Source: Arthrobacter humicola (GTDB lineage: Bacteria > Actinomycetota > Actinomycetes > Actinomycetales > Micrococcaceae). Taken from it: a DNA stretch of 64,000 nt. Positions 27,891 through 37,288 of this stretch are shown in pieces. Position numbers and translations under genes: made by a program. Positions within the stretch are counted from its first letter, which is position 1. The number at the start of each line of letters is the position of its first letter. Location of the stretch: assembly GCF_022803015.1 (NCBI RefSeq), contig NZ_JAFKON010000002.1:248001-312000 (forward strand). Reading direction: 5' to 3'. The notes under the pieces were generated by a model. The model had not been told where the DNA came from and ran no database searches. It worked only from the letters and a program-made list of their open reading frames with translations.

Positions 27891-29023
27891 GCCGTTCCTG
27901 TCCTGGCGTCCCGGAGCCGGGCTGCGACCTCTTCGGGAGTGGTGTCGTTGATGAAGGCGCCCATGGCGGCCTCGGAGCCGGCCAGGAACTTGAGTTTATC
28001 CGCGGCCCGCCGGGGGGAGGTGAGCTGCAGGTGCAGGTACCCGGACCGGCGCAGCACCGGGTCAAGGGGGGCCTGGTGCCAGGCGCTGATATACGGCGTC
28101 GGGCTGCCGTAGAGCCTGTCGAGGCGGCCCAGCAGGTCCGGATAGAGGACGGCGAGCTCATCACGCTCGGCGCCGGTCAGCGCGGCGAGGTCCGGAACCT
28201 GGCGGTGCGGGACCAGATGGATTTCCAGCGGCCAGCGTGCCGCGAAGGGCACGTAGGCGCTGAAGAATTCGCCCTCGAGCACCATCCGGGCGCCGTCGGC
28301 ACGTTCACTCGCTAAAATCGCCCCGGTCAGGGTGGCCGTCCCGCACGCCGCCTCATGGAACTGCCGGGCGGCCGCGGCCATCACCGCGCTCCTCGGCGTG
28401 ACGTAGGGGTAGGCGTAGATCTGGCCGTGCGGATGGTGCAGTGTCACGCCGATGTCCTGGCCGCGGTTCTCGAAACAGAACACCTGCGCGACGCCGGGCA
28501 GCGCGCTCAGGGCCTCGGTGCGGTGTGCCCAGGCGTCGATCACGGTGCGCACCCTCCGGGTGCTGAGTGCGGCGAACGTCCCGGTGTGCTCGGGCGTGAA
28601 GGCTACGACCTCGCACCGGCCGCCGGCGGTCCCGCGGGTACCCCAGCCCGGCGCTGCCGGGGCGGCGGCGAGATCCGGACCGAGCGAGGGGAAGCGGTTT
28701 TCAAACACGGCGACGTCGTAATCCGCCGGGATCTCCGAGGGCCGCGCGTCGGTGCTCGGGCACAGCGGGCACTCGTCCGCCGGCGGAAGATGCGTCCTGT
28801 GTTGCCGGTGCGCGGCGACCGCCACCCATTCCCCGGTCAGCGCGTCGTACCGGATTTCCCCGGACGGGCCACGCTCGGGAAGGTCGCGGCGGTCCCTCGA
28901 CGGGCGCTGCAGGGGATGGGAAGTATCGTCGAAATACAGGAGTTCACGCCCATCGGCGAGGCGCGTACTGGTCACCGCGGACACCGACGCCGGGGCGTCG
29001 CTGCGGCTGATGATGCTGGTCAT
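27887..29023 (-). CDS. galT: Galactose-1-phosphate uridylyltransferase
   Basis: Transfers UMP from UDP-glucose to galactose 1-phosphate. The 378-residue HIT-superfamily enzyme has the active-site HPHGQ (residues 197-201; His199 is the nucleophile equivalent), ENRFPSLGP, and a Cys pair in DECPLCPST that could bind zinc. It is co-transcribed between alpha-galactosidase and galK; 66 bp separate it from the alpha-galactosidase stop. No galE was seen in the window, so the epimerase must be encoded elsewhere. Confidence 0.96.
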   Translation of the reverse strand: MTSIISRSDAPASVSAVTSTRLADGRELLYFDDTSHPLQRPSRDRRDLPERGPSGEIRYDALTGEWVAVAAHRQHRTHLPPADECPLCPSTDARPSEIPADYDVAVFENRFPSLGPDLAAAPAAPGWGTRGTAGGRCEVVAFTPEHTGTFAALSTRRVRTVIDAWAHRTEALSALPGVAQVFCFENRGQDIGVTLHHPHGQIYAYPYVTPRSAVMAAAARQFHEAACGTATLTGAILASERADGARMVLEGEFFSAYVPFAARWPLEIHLVPHRQVPDLAALTGAERDELAVLYPDLLGRLDRLYGSPTPYISAWHQAPLDPVLRRSGYLHLQLTSPRRAADKLKFLAGSEAAMGAFINDTTPEEVAARLRDARTGTA

Positions 29024-29089
29024 GGGGTTCCTTCGAAAGTGAGGGGACGTGCGGTGCCCGGCCCGGAAGCAGGGGGCGGGACCGGACGG

Positions 29090-31255
29090 TCAGAGGGCCT
29101 GGACGTGGAGGAGCAGGGCGTGCTCCGGGTTCAGGACCGGCAGGGGCAGGCCGACGTGCTGCAGGAAGGCCCCGGTGGCAACCGCCCCGTCGTCCAGCCA
29201 GGCCGGCGGCCGGATCTGGGAGAAGGTGTGCGCGTAGTCACCGTCGAGAAGGGTAGGCAGTTCGGCCCGGACGCGGTAGTTCCGCTTCGGGTCAAGGCCC
29301 GGCAGTGAGGCCAGTCCGGGGACCTCAGCCGGGGCGGAGGCCAGGGACACGGCAGCGAACAGGGCCTCGCCGGCGTCGTGCGCAACTACACCGTGGACGC
29401 TCAGGGTGGGCTCGGCGGTGTCCGCGTTGACGCGCTTGCCGGAGTGGAGCAGTGCGCGGTGGCGCTTGTAGAGCGCGATGGCGCGGCGCAGCGTGGCCCG
29501 TTCCTCGTCCGTGGCTGCGCGGATGTCCCACTCCATGCCGAAATGGCCAAAGAGGGCGGTGATGGCGCGGAAGGAGATGTCGTGGGTGCGGGCCGTGGTG
29601 TGGCTCGTGGTGGGGCCGACATGTGATCCGACGAGTTCGGGTGGGAGGACGGCCTGGGTCCAGCGCTGGATTGTCTGGCGCTCCAGGGCATCGTTGCAGT
29701 CCGAGGCCCACACCCGGTCGGTTCGCTGCAGGATGCCGAGGTCCACGCGGGCCCCGCCGGAGGAGCAGCTTTCAATCTCCACGTCCGGGTGGGCTGCCTT
29801 GAGCGCGTCGAAGAGACGGTACGCGGCCAGCGTCTGCTCGTGGACGGACGGCCGGCCGCCGCGGCCGTGCTCGGTTAGGTCGCGGTTCTGGTCCCATTTG
29901 AGGTAGGCTATGTTGTTCTCGCGCAACAGGGCATCGAGGCGTCCGTAGATGTATTGCCAGGCCTCCGGGTTGGCGAGGTCCAGGACGTGCTGATGGCGCC
30001 AGGCGTGCGGAAGCCGGCCGCCGTCCTTGTGGGAAAGCAGCGACGGGCCCACGATCCAGTCCGGGTGCTCGCGGGCGACGTCGGAGTCCAGGTTGACCAT
30101 TTCGGGTTCGACCCAGAGTCCGAATTCCATGCCGTGGCCGGTGACCGCGTCGATCAGCGGCGTGAGGCCCTCGGGCCACAGACCCTCGTCGACGTACCAG
30201 TCGCCAAGGCCCGCGTGATCGTCGCGGCGGCCGCGGAACCAGCCGTCGTCGAGGACAAAGCGTTCCACGCCGAGCCCGGCGGCCGCTTCGGCGAGTTCGA
30301 GCAGGGGCTCGAGGCTGTGGTCGAAGTAGACGGCCTCCCAGGTGTTCAGCACCACCGGGCGGACCCGGCCGGAGGTGGTGTCCACATGCTGCGGCCGGGC
30401 ACGGAACCAGTGGTAGAAGGCCTCGGTGATGCCGTCCAGGCCGCGGCCGGAGTAGGCGGCGTAGAGCGACGGCGTCCGGTAGCTGCCGCCGGGGCGCAGC
30501 ACCACTTCGGCGGAGCCGAGCAGCTCGGCGGCACCGAGCATGCGCCGGCCGTCCGCGAGGCTGTCGAGGTACTGCTCGTGGTTGCCGCTCCAGCCCAGGT
30601 GCGTGGCCCAGACCTGGCCTGTGCGGTTGGCGAAGCCGGCGGTCCCGGCTGCCACCAGCAGGGACGAGTCGTGGCCGGTCCGGCCGTGCCGGCCGGTGCG
30701 GACCCAGGTGCCCTGCTGGACGGCGTGCCGCTGCGGGTGGTTTTCGCGGCACCAGCGTCCGGTGAGATCGAGCAGTTCTGTGGCGTCCCGCGGCACCGGC
30801 AGCACCGTGGCGAGTTCGTCGAGCTGGTATTCGGCCGTGCCGCTGTTGGTCAGCGTGTGAGCCAGCTCCAGGAGGCCGCCGGGGTGCAGGGTGAGTTCGG
30901 AACTGACCTCGAGTCCGGCCTCGGAGTCCCGGTGGATGATCACCACCGTGCGCCCGCCGTCCTGCATCTGGGCGGCAACCACCCGCAGGGCCGGCGAGAA
31001 GTCCAGGCCGGGGCCGCCGTCGGCGTTCCGGTGCCCGCGCAGGCCCGGCCGCCCGGCCCAGCCGGAGGAGGCCTGCGGGAGCAGTCCGGCGGCGACGGGG
31101 ATGTCGAGGGCGGAGTGCGGGACCGGCCCGCGGAGGATCGCCAGATCGGGGAGGTGTTCGCCGAGGTCGGCGCCCCAGTGGACGATCTCGGCCTCGCCGG
31201 AGTCGAAGGCCAGCAGGACGCTGGTGCCGGCAGAACGCAGGTGCACGGGGTGCAT
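29090..31255 (-). CDS. Alpha-galactosidase, GH36 family
   Basis: Cytosolic retaining glycosidase releasing galactose from melibiose, raffinose and related sugars. The 721-residue protein has the GH36 layout of an N-terminal beta-domain, a TIM barrel and a C-terminal beta-domain. The nucleophile is Asp455 in YLKWDQNRD, and the acid/base is Asp519 in WASDCND. Conserved stretches include LDDGWFRGRRDD and GLWVEPEMVN. There is no signal peptide. It lies downstream of an importer and upstream of galT-galK, so the substrate is taken up intact. Confidence 0.95.
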   Translation of the reverse strand: MHPVHLRSAGTSVLLAFDSGEAEIVHWGADLGEHLPDLAILRGPVPHSALDIPVAAGLLPQASSGWAGRPGLRGHRNADGGPGLDFSPALRVVAAQMQDGGRTVVIIHRDSEAGLEVSSELTLHPGGLLELAHTLTNSGTAEYQLDELATVLPVPRDATELLDLTGRWCRENHPQRHAVQQGTWVRTGRHGRTGHDSSLLVAAGTAGFANRTGQVWATHLGWSGNHEQYLDSLADGRRMLGAAELLGSAEVVLRPGGSYRTPSLYAAYSGRGLDGITEAFYHWFRARPQHVDTTSGRVRPVVLNTWEAVYFDHSLEPLLELAEAAAGLGVERFVLDDGWFRGRRDDHAGLGDWYVDEGLWPEGLTPLIDAVTGHGMEFGLWVEPEMVNLDSDVAREHPDWIVGPSLLSHKDGGRLPHAWRHQHVLDLANPEAWQYIYGRLDALLRENNIAYLKWDQNRDLTEHGRGGRPSVHEQTLAAYRLFDALKAAHPDVEIESCSSGGARVDLGILQRTDRVWASDCNDALERQTIQRWTQAVLPPELVGSHVGPTTSHTTARTHDISFRAITALFGHFGMEWDIRAATDEERATLRRAIALYKRHRALLHSGKRVNADTAEPTLSVHGVVAHDAGEALFAAVSLASAPAEVPGLASLPGLDPKRNYRVRAELPTLLDGDYAHTFSQIRPPAWLDDGAVATGAFLQHVGLPLPVLNPEHALLLHVQAL

Positions 31256-31291
31256 GGGGATTCGCTTTCGGTAGTGCGGAAGTCAGGTGCT

Positions 31292-31327
31292 GGTGCGCGG
31301 GATTCCGGCTCGGGGATCCCGCGCACC
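31292..31327 (-). terminator. Intercistronic hairpin between binding-protein and alpha-galactosidase genes
   Basis: Perfect 12-bp stem (arms GGTGCGCGGGAT and ATCCCGCGCACC) with a 12-nt loop and no T-tract. Such hairpins after binding-protein genes usually stabilise the upstream transcript or attenuate the downstream genes. Either role is possible here. Confidence 0.5.
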
Positions 31328-31364
31328 GGGCGCCGCCGTGGCGGGCGGCTGTGGCTTCGAACGC

Positions 31365-32708
31365 TTACTTGTTGAAGAGGGCGTTGACCTGGTTGTTGGC
31401 TTCGGTGAGGGAGCTGGCAGGCTTCTTGCCGGAGAGGACGGCGTCCATGGCCGGCTTCATGATGCCGTCCACCTTGGCTGCCTTATCCGCGATCGGGAAC
31501 AGGAACGTGGTTCCTTCCTTGACGTGGGTGGTGAAGGCGGAGACGTCGGTGCCCTTGGCCTTGAATGCTTCGGCTGCCTTGTCGGAGGAGCTGGTGAGAG
31601 CCGGGAACACGACGCCCTTGGAGGCTACGACGTCCTGGCAGGCGGTGGAGGCGAGGTATTCGACCCACTTGATCGAGGCTGCCGGGTTCTTGGTGCCGGC
31701 CCAGACGGAATCGGCCAGGCCGTTGAACATGCTGGCGCGTTTGCCTTCGGGGCCCTTCGGGGTGGGGGCGAACGCGGTCTTCACGCCCTTGTAGCTCTTG
31801 TACTGGCCGATCAGCCAGTCACCCGTGGTGTTGATGGCAGCCTTGCCGGCGCCGAAGTTGTCCGCCAGGCTGGCGCCGACGGTGGTCTCGAGCTTGGGCA
31901 TGTAGCCCTTCTCGGTCAGTCCGGCCCACCAGGCGATGGTCTCCTGGAACTTGGGGTCGTCGTAGTTGAACTTGGTGCCCCAGGGGTTCTTGTCCGTGGC
32001 GCTCCAGCCGGTGGTGGCGCTGAGGAAGCTCCACTCGGTCTGGCCCTGCCCGGAGCCGCTGCCGGCCAGGCCGAGTCCGTAGACGGCCACCTTGTTCTTG
32101 TCGAAACCTGCCTCGTCGCCGCGCACGCCGTTTTTGTCCACGGTCAGGTGCGCGATTGCCTTCTCATAGCTGCCGCCGTCCTGCGGGTTCCATTCCAGGT
32201 TGGCCATCTGCTCGGCGGTCAGGCCGGCGGAGTCCGTCATGGCCGTGTTGTAGAAGAGGCCCACGGTGTCCCAGTCCTTGGGCAGTCCGTAGCGCTTGCC
32301 GTCCTGGCCCACCCAGAGCTCGGCGAGTCCCTTGGTGTAGCTCTCCAGCTTGATGCCGTCCTTGGCCACCGCCTCGTCGAGGGAGAGCAGCTGCTTTTTC
32401 GCGGCGTATTCGGGGTACTTCGAGAGGTGGTTGGTGAAGACGTCGGGGGCGGTGCCGGCGACGAAGCCGTTGGTCAGTGTGGTCCAGTAGTCATCCCAGC
32501 CGCGCTGGGTGATCTTGACCTTGATGTCTGGGTTGGCCTTGTGGAAGTCATCGGCGCACTGTTGGTAGGCCGGGAGCTGGTTGGCGTCCCACAGCCAGTA
32601 GTTGATGTCGCCCTTGGCCTCGGTGGAGGCCGGGGCGGACCCCCCGCAGGCGGAGAGGGAGATGGCGATGGCTGCAGCGGCAGCGACGGCGCCGAGGGTC
32701 TTCTTCAT
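31365..32708 (-). CDS. ABC transporter substrate-binding lipoprotein, probable alpha-galactoside
   Basis: Extracytoplasmic solute-binding protein of the family 1 (MalE/MsmE-like) type, 447 residues. The signal peptide carries a lipobox SACG (Cys21). The mature protein starts with a typical WLWDANQLPAYQQCADDFHK strand-helix and contains GLPKDWDTVGLFYN. Located 85 bp after the permease gene and upstream of alpha-galactosidase, which points to raffinose/melibiose-type sugars. Substrate is inferred from context only. Confidence 0.92.
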   Translation of the reverse strand: MKKTLGAVAAAAAIAISLSACGGSAPASTEAKGDINYWLWDANQLPAYQQCADDFHKANPDIKVKITQRGWDDYWTTLTNGFVAGTAPDVFTNHLSKYPEYAAKKQLLSLDEAVAKDGIKLESYTKGLAELWVGQDGKRYGLPKDWDTVGLFYNTAMTDSAGLTAEQMANLEWNPQDGGSYEKAIAHLTVDKNGVRGDEAGFDKNKVAVYGLGLAGSGSGQGQTEWSFLSATTGWSATDKNPWGTKFNYDDPKFQETIAWWAGLTEKGYMPKLETTVGASLADNFGAGKAAINTTGDWLIGQYKSYKGVKTAFAPTPKGPEGKRASMFNGLADSVWAGTKNPAASIKWVEYLASTACQDVVASKGVVFPALTSSSDKAAEAFKAKGTDVSAFTTHVKEGTTFLFPIADKAAKVDGIMKPAMDAVLSGKKPASSLTEANNQVNALFNK

Positions 32709-32793
32709 GGTGGACCTTTCATGGAAGTGCTTCTTTGAGGGGAATGCTTGTTGACGGGCAGTGCTTTGAAGGGCACTGCGGGTTGGGCCGGGG

Positions 32794-33726
32794 TTACTTG
32801 ATGCCGGAGAAGCCGATGGAGTTGACCACCCGCTTGCCGAAGGCGATGAAGAGCAGGAGGACGGGCAGGGCCGCGATCAGGGTGGCGGCCATCAGGCCGG
32901 ACCAGTCGGGGGCGCCCTGCGGAGACTGGGACTTGAAGACGCCCAGGCCCACGGTGAGGACGCGGACGCTTTCGTCCTGGCCCACCAGCAGCGGCCAGAA
33001 GTACTCGTTCCACTGGCCGATGAAGGTCAGCAGCGCCAGGGTGGCCAGGGGGGCCGCGGCGTTCGGGAGCACGATCTGGAAGAAGATCCGCACGTGTTTG
33101 GCGCCGTCGAGCATGGCGGCCTCTTCCACCTCGCGGGACATGGAGAGGAAGAACTGGCGCAGGAAGAAGATGGCGAAAGGGGTCATGAACAGGAACGGCA
33201 GGGCCAGGCCGGCGAAGGTGTTGAGCAGGCCGAGGTTCTTGATCATCAGGAAGTTGGGCAGGGCTGTGAAGATCGGCGGAACCATCATGGTGGCCAGGAA
33301 CAGGCCGAACACCACGTTCCGGCCCGGCCAGCGCAGCCGGGAGAAGGCGTAGGCGGCCATCGCGCTGAAGAAGACCTGCCCGGCGGTGGTGACGGTGGCG
33401 AAGATGACGGAGTTCCGCAGATACAGCCAGAAATTGATGGCGGCGCCGGAGCCGCCCTCGGCGATTGCTTCCTCGGGGCTCTGCAGCCCCAGGACCCGCT
33501 TGAAGGCGCCGAGGCTGAAGTCGGCCGGCAGCAGGTTGCTGGCGTTCGAGGCCAGGGAGGCATTGCTGGACAGTGCGGTGCGGAGCATCCAGTGGAACGG
33601 CGCGATCGTCACGACGACGGCGATGGCGACGAGGGTCCAGGCACCGACGCGGCGCCAGTTGACCGGTTTCCTGGGAGGGGGGACGCTGGAGACGGGCTTC
33701 TTACGGGAAGGGGCGGACGTAGTCAT
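32794..33726 (-). CDS. ABC sugar transporter permease (MalG-like)
   Basis: Inner-membrane permease of 310 residues with six predicted helices. The cytoplasmic EAA loop for ATPase docking is visible as EEAAMLDGAKHVRIFFQIVLPN. Pro/Lys-rich N-terminus. It lies 12 bp after the partner permease gene. No ATPase gene is present in this operon, so it probably uses a shared MsiK-type ATPase encoded elsewhere. Confidence 0.93.
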   Translation of the reverse strand: MTTSAPSRKKPVSSVPPPRKPVNWRRVGAWTLVAIAVVVTIAPFHWMLRTALSSNASLASNASNLLPADFSLGAFKRVLGLQSPEEAIAEGGSGAAINFWLYLRNSVIFATVTTAGQVFFSAMAAYAFSRLRWPGRNVVFGLFLATMMVPPIFTALPNFLMIKNLGLLNTFAGLALPFLFMTPFAIFFLRQFFLSMSREVEEAAMLDGAKHVRIFFQIVLPNAAAPLATLALLTFIGQWNEYFWPLLVGQDESVRVLTVGLGVFKSQSPQGAPDWSGLMAATLIAALPVLLLFIAFGKRVVNSIGFSGIK

Positions 33727-33738
33727 GGCTGGGGTTCC

Positions 33739-34695
33739 TTAGTCCAGATCCGATTCGTTGCCCTTGAGGAACTTCATCTGGACGAAGGCCACAAGAGCGA
33801 GAATGACGAAGAGAATGACGGACAGGGCCGAGGCGTAGCCGAAGTCGGATTCACCGAAGGCCTTCTGGTAGATGTACATCTGGATCACGCGGGAAGCATT
33901 GATCGGGCCGCCGCCCGTGGTCACAGCCACGGTGTCGAAGACCTGGAAGGAGCCGATCACGGTGACCACCAGGACCAGCACCAGCACTGGGCGCAGGAGC
34001 GGCATCGTTATGCTCCAGAAAGTCCGGGTCGGGGAGGCGCCGTCGAGCGAGGCGACCTCGTACACGTGGTTGGGAATGGACTGCAGGCCGGCGAAGATCA
34101 GCAGGGCGGTGTAGCCCATGTGGCGCCAGACGTTGACGCCGGCGATGGTGGGGATGGCCCATTGCTCGCTGCCGAAGAAGGCGATGCGCGGCAGGCCCAT
34201 CCAGTTGATGATTTCGTTGACGATACCGAGTTGGTAGTCGAGCATCCAGAACCACAACAGCGCGACGATCACGTTCGCCACAAGGAAGGGCAGCAGCAGG
34301 GCGCCGCGGATAAGCGTGGACTTGGCGACGTTGTGCATCAGCAGGGCAAGTCCGAGCGCGATGGCGGTCTGGAAGCCGATGTTCAGTGCCACGTACTGGA
34401 CCGTCACGGCCATGGCGTTCCAGAAGAGATCGTCCGCGAAGATCGCTGTGTAGTTTTTGGTGCCGATCCAGGTGGGATCCCCCAAGACGCTGTACTCGGT
34501 GAAGCTGAGGTAGACGCCGCGGATGCTCGGCACCAGGTAGAAGGCAACGAAGCCGAGCAAGGCCGGGGCGATGAAGAAGAGGGCGACCCTCAGGTCGCTC
34601 CGGGGTCGGCGCCGGCGGCGGGGGGCAGCGTTGCCCGTTCCCGGGCCGGTCGCCTTGCGGGCCAGGGCGGCTCCGCGGGCAGTTGTGGTGGTCAT
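33739..34695 (-). CDS. ABC sugar transporter permease (MalF-like)
   Basis: Promoter-proximal gene of the alpha-galactoside operon; 318-residue permease with six helices. The EAA loop reads EVASLDGASPTRTFWSITMPL. The N-terminus is Arg-rich (RRRRRPR) before the first helix. The ATG at 34695 has GGAGG 8 nt upstream on the minus strand. A longer in-frame reading would extend through the promoter and is rejected. Confidence 0.93.
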   Translation of the reverse strand: MTTTTARGAALARKATGPGTGNAAPRRRRRPRSDLRVALFFIAPALLGFVAFYLVPSIRGVYLSFTEYSVLGDPTWIGTKNYTAIFADDLFWNAMAVTVQYVALNIGFQTAIALGLALLMHNVAKSTLIRGALLLPFLVANVIVALLWFWMLDYQLGIVNEIINWMGLPRIAFFGSEQWAIPTIAGVNVWRHMGYTALLIFAGLQSIPNHVYEVASLDGASPTRTFWSITMPLLRPVLVLVLVVTVIGSFQVFDTVAVTTGGGPINASRVIQMYIYQKAFGESDFGYASALSVILFVILALVAFVQMKFLKGNESDLD

Positions 34696-34866
34696 TGGTG
34701 GTTCCTCCGCAGTTACGTGGATGCTGTGACGTGGATTACAACTGAGGCTTGAATCTACACGAGTAACTTTCCAATGCGCAACCGTTTCTTTCATGTTTCC
34801 GGGCGGAAAATTTCTGCTCATTGTCTGCTATTGACTCGAGTAGAAACTGGTGTGAAACTTGCGTGC
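34696..34866. promoter_or_regulatory. Divergent promoter region of the alpha-galactoside operon and oxidoreductase-lacI pair
   Basis: 171 bp. The nonamer AC(A/T)CGAGTA occurs twice in the same orientation, at 34757-34765 and 34834-34842, 77 bp apart. The second copy contains the palindrome ACTCGAGT and immediately follows TTG of a plus-strand TTGACT -35-like box (34831-34836). On the minus strand TTGCGC and TAGATT with an 18-nt spacer flank the first copy. These are candidate sites for the LacI protein encoded at 36119. Confidence 0.5.
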
Positions 34867-36117
34867 ATGACTTTCTCACTAGGCATCGTCGGCGCCGGAC
34901 AGTTTGCAGGCGCCTTCGCCAAACTCTTCGACGCCCATCCCGCGATTTCAGAAGTCCATGTCACCGACGTCCTGCCGGAACGGGCCGAGGCCCTCCGTGA
35001 GCGGCTCGGCCTGGCGGGGACCTATCCCAGCTTTGAGGCCATGCTCGACGGCGGCCTCGACGCTGTGGCGATCTTCACCCAGCGCTGGACGCACGGCCCG
35101 CTGGTGCTGCAGGCGCTCCGGGCGGGCAAGCATGTGTATTCGGCAGTGCCGATGGCCATCAGCGAGGACGAGATCGCCCGGATCATCGAGGCCGTCCGGG
35201 AGACGGGCCTGACCTACATGATGGGCGAGACAAGCTACTACAACCCCGCCACCGTCTATGCCCGCAAGCGCAAGGCTGAAGGCGCCTTTGGCCGCATCTT
35301 CTACGCCGAGGGCGACTACGTCCACGACATGGATCTCGGCTTCTACGAGGCCTACCAGTACAGCGGCGGGGAGGACTGGAAGAGCACCGCCAGCTACCCG
35401 CCCATGCTGTACCCGACCCACTCCACCGGCGGGGTGCTGGGCGCGATCGGCGGCCATGCCGTCAGCGTCAGCTGCATTGGCGTCCCCGACGAGCGCGGAG
35501 ACGGTGTGTTCGACAAGGACGTCAGCATGTTCGGCAACGACTTCTCCAATGCCACCGCGCTGTTCGAGCTTTCAACCGGCGGGTCCATGCGCATCAATGA
35601 GATGCGCCGCGTCGGCTACCCCTCCCACCTGCGCGAAAGCCGCTTCCGTTTCTTCGGCACCGAAGCCAGCTTCGAGCAGCTGGCCCTGGTCAGTGTGTGG
35701 CAGGACAAGGAGTCCGTGACCGATGTCAGCGAGGAACTGGCCACCCGGGCCACGCTCGCCGCGGACGATCCGGCGCTGGCCGGCGTCGCACCGGCCCTGC
35801 GCGACGCCTTCAGCTCCGGGCTGGCCGCCGTGCACGACGCCGGCCGGCTTCCGGCCGAGTTCCGCGGACTTCACAACGGGCACGAGGGCAGCCACCACTT
35901 CCTGGTGGACGACTTCGCCACGGCCGTCGACACGGGGACGCTCCCGCCCGTCAACGCCTGGGAAGCCGCCCGCTACACGCTGCCGGGGATCGTGGCGCAC
36001 GAGTCCGCCCTCCGCGGCGGGGAGCGGTTGCCCGTGCCGGACCACGGCGACGCCCCCGTCCGGCTGCCTGCGCAGGGAATCAATGAGGAAGGCTTTGCCC
36101 GGGAACTCCGGCGGTAG
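34867..36117 (+). CDS. Gfo/Idh/MocA family oxidoreductase
   Basis: NAD(P)-dependent sugar dehydrogenase-like protein of 416 residues. The N-terminal Rossmann fold has GIVGAGQFAGAFAKLF, followed by AGKHVYSAVPMAIS, where the usual EKP is replaced by AVP. The Gfo/Idh/MocA alpha/beta C-terminal domain has YPTHSTGGVLGAIG. Lack of the canonical EKP Lys means dehydrogenase activity is not assured. The start at 34867 matches the family N-terminus but lacks a good Shine-Dalgarno. It is followed 1 bp later by a lacI gene and is divergent from the alpha-galactoside operon. Confidence 0.87.
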   Translation: MTFSLGIVGAGQFAGAFAKLFDAHPAISEVHVTDVLPERAEALRERLGLAGTYPSFEAMLDGGLDAVAIFTQRWTHGPLVLQALRAGKHVYSAVPMAISEDEIARIIEAVRETGLTYMMGETSYYNPATVYARKRKAEGAFGRIFYAEGDYVHDMDLGFYEAYQYSGGEDWKSTASYPPMLYPTHSTGGVLGAIGGHAVSVSCIGVPDERGDGVFDKDVSMFGNDFSNATALFELSTGGSMRINEMRRVGYPSHLRESRFRFFGTEASFEQLALVSVWQDKESVTDVSEELATRATLAADDPALAGVAPALRDAFSSGLAAVHDAGRLPAEFRGLHNGHEGSHHFLVDDFATAVDTGTLPPVNAWEAARYTLPGIVAHESALRGGERLPVPDHGDAPVRLPAQGINEEGFARELRR

Positions 36118-36118
36118 C

Positions 36119-37198
36119 ATGGTCACTGTGCCACACTCGCCCGCCTCCGCCAGGCCCACGATCACCCGAAAAGACGTGGCCAGGCTGGCGGGCGTCAGCA
36201 CCGCCGTCGTCAGCTATGTGGTGAACGGCGGCCCCAAGCGGGTCTCCCCGGTGACTGCTGCGAAAGTCCGCGAGGCCATCAGCGCCCTGGGGTACCGTCC
36301 GAACGCCGCGGCGAGGGCACTGAAACTTGGCTCCAGCGAGATGCTCGGCATGGTGGTCCCGGACACCACCAACCCCTTCTTCGCCACTTTGGCCCGCGCC
36401 GTGGAGGAAGCCGCGGCGGCGCGCGGCTATGCCCTGCTGCTGGCGAACTCGGGCGGATCGGCGGCCAATGAGCGCCGCCAGGTCAGGAACCTCGCGAGCC
36501 GCCGCGTTGACGGGGTCTTCCTCTCCAGCGTGCTGTTCGAACCCGACCTGACCGAGCTGGAGCATTCGGAGATCCCCGCCGTGCTGCTCAACCACAGCAC
36601 CGAGGTGCCGGGCTTCAACTCGGTCGGCGTGGAGCTGCTGGAAGGCTCCCGGCGTGCCGTCGAGCACCTGGTGGGCCACGGCCACCGCAACATCGCACTG
36701 GTCATGGGCATGAACGCCGGCAATGATCTCGATGCCCGCGAGGTCGGGTGGCAGCAGGGGCTCGCGGAGGCCGGTCTCCCGGAGGGACCCATCCTGCGCT
36801 GTGACTTCGACCGGCAGGGCGGCTACCGGGCCGGGCAGCGGCTGCTTGCGGCCGCGGACCGACCCACCGCCGTGTTCGTCAGTTCCGACCTGCAGGCCGT
36901 CGGCCTGCTGCGAGCCGTGTCCGAGGCCGGGCTTCGGGTCCCCGAGGACCTGGCGGTCTTCTCCTTCGACGGCTCGGCTGAGGCGGAGTTCAGCTGGCCG
37001 CCGTTGAGCACGGTCGCGCAGCCCGTCCAGGCCATGGCCGAGGCCGCCGTCGAAGCGCTCATTGGCTTTGACGGCGTGTCTCCCACCCGGAACAGGATCT
37101 TCCCCGTGGACCTGGTCCTGCGCGCGTCCTGCGGCTGCTCGCCGGTACCCGCCGCGCCCGGGCCCGCCGCGCCGGTAGCGGCCCAGCCGGGCACGTAA
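36119..37198 (+). CDS. LacI family transcriptional regulator (probable alpha-galactoside regulator)
   Basis: A 359-residue LacI/GalR repressor. The helix-turn-helix ITRKDVARLAGVSTAVVSYV is at about 16-35, followed by the hinge region NAAARALKLGSSEMLGMVVPD. The periplasmic-binding-like effector domain includes FVSSDLQAVGLLRA and FSFDGSAEAEF. The Pro/Ala-rich C-terminal tail is unusual. It starts 1 bp after the oxidoreductase stop, so the two are co-transcribed and probably autoregulated with the divergent alpha-galactoside operon. The inducer is unknown. Confidence 0.9.
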   Translation: MVTVPHSPASARPTITRKDVARLAGVSTAVVSYVVNGGPKRVSPVTAAKVREAISALGYRPNAAARALKLGSSEMLGMVVPDTTNPFFATLARAVEEAAAARGYALLLANSGGSAANERRQVRNLASRRVDGVFLSSVLFEPDLTELEHSEIPAVLLNHSTEVPGFNSVGVELLEGSRRAVEHLVGHGHRNIALVMGMNAGNDLDAREVGWQQGLAEAGLPEGPILRCDFDRQGGYRAGQRLLAAADRPTAVFVSSDLQAVGLLRAVSEAGLRVPEDLAVFSFDGSAEAEFSWPPLSTVAQPVQAMAEAAVEALIGFDGVSPTRNRIFPVDLVLRASCGCSPVPAAPGPAAPVAAQPGT

Positions 37199-37274
37199 GT
37201 TCCCCGCCGCGCACGTCGTTGCGGTTCCCGGCGTCGTTCCCTGCGGGCGTCACACCAGGGTCCAAATGGACTAT

Positions 37275-37288
37275 GGTTAGCGCTAACA
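37275..37288. promoter_or_regulatory. AraR-type operator upstream of the regulator gene
   Basis: Contains the perfect 12-bp palindrome GTTAGCGCTAAC (37276-37287), 106 bp upstream of the regulator start. A plausible -10 box TATGGT (37273-37278) overlaps it, with GTCACA 17 nt upstream. This predicts negative autoregulation. The motif agrees with the AraR box reported for Corynebacterium glutamicum (TGTNAGCGNTNACA). Confidence 0.7.
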
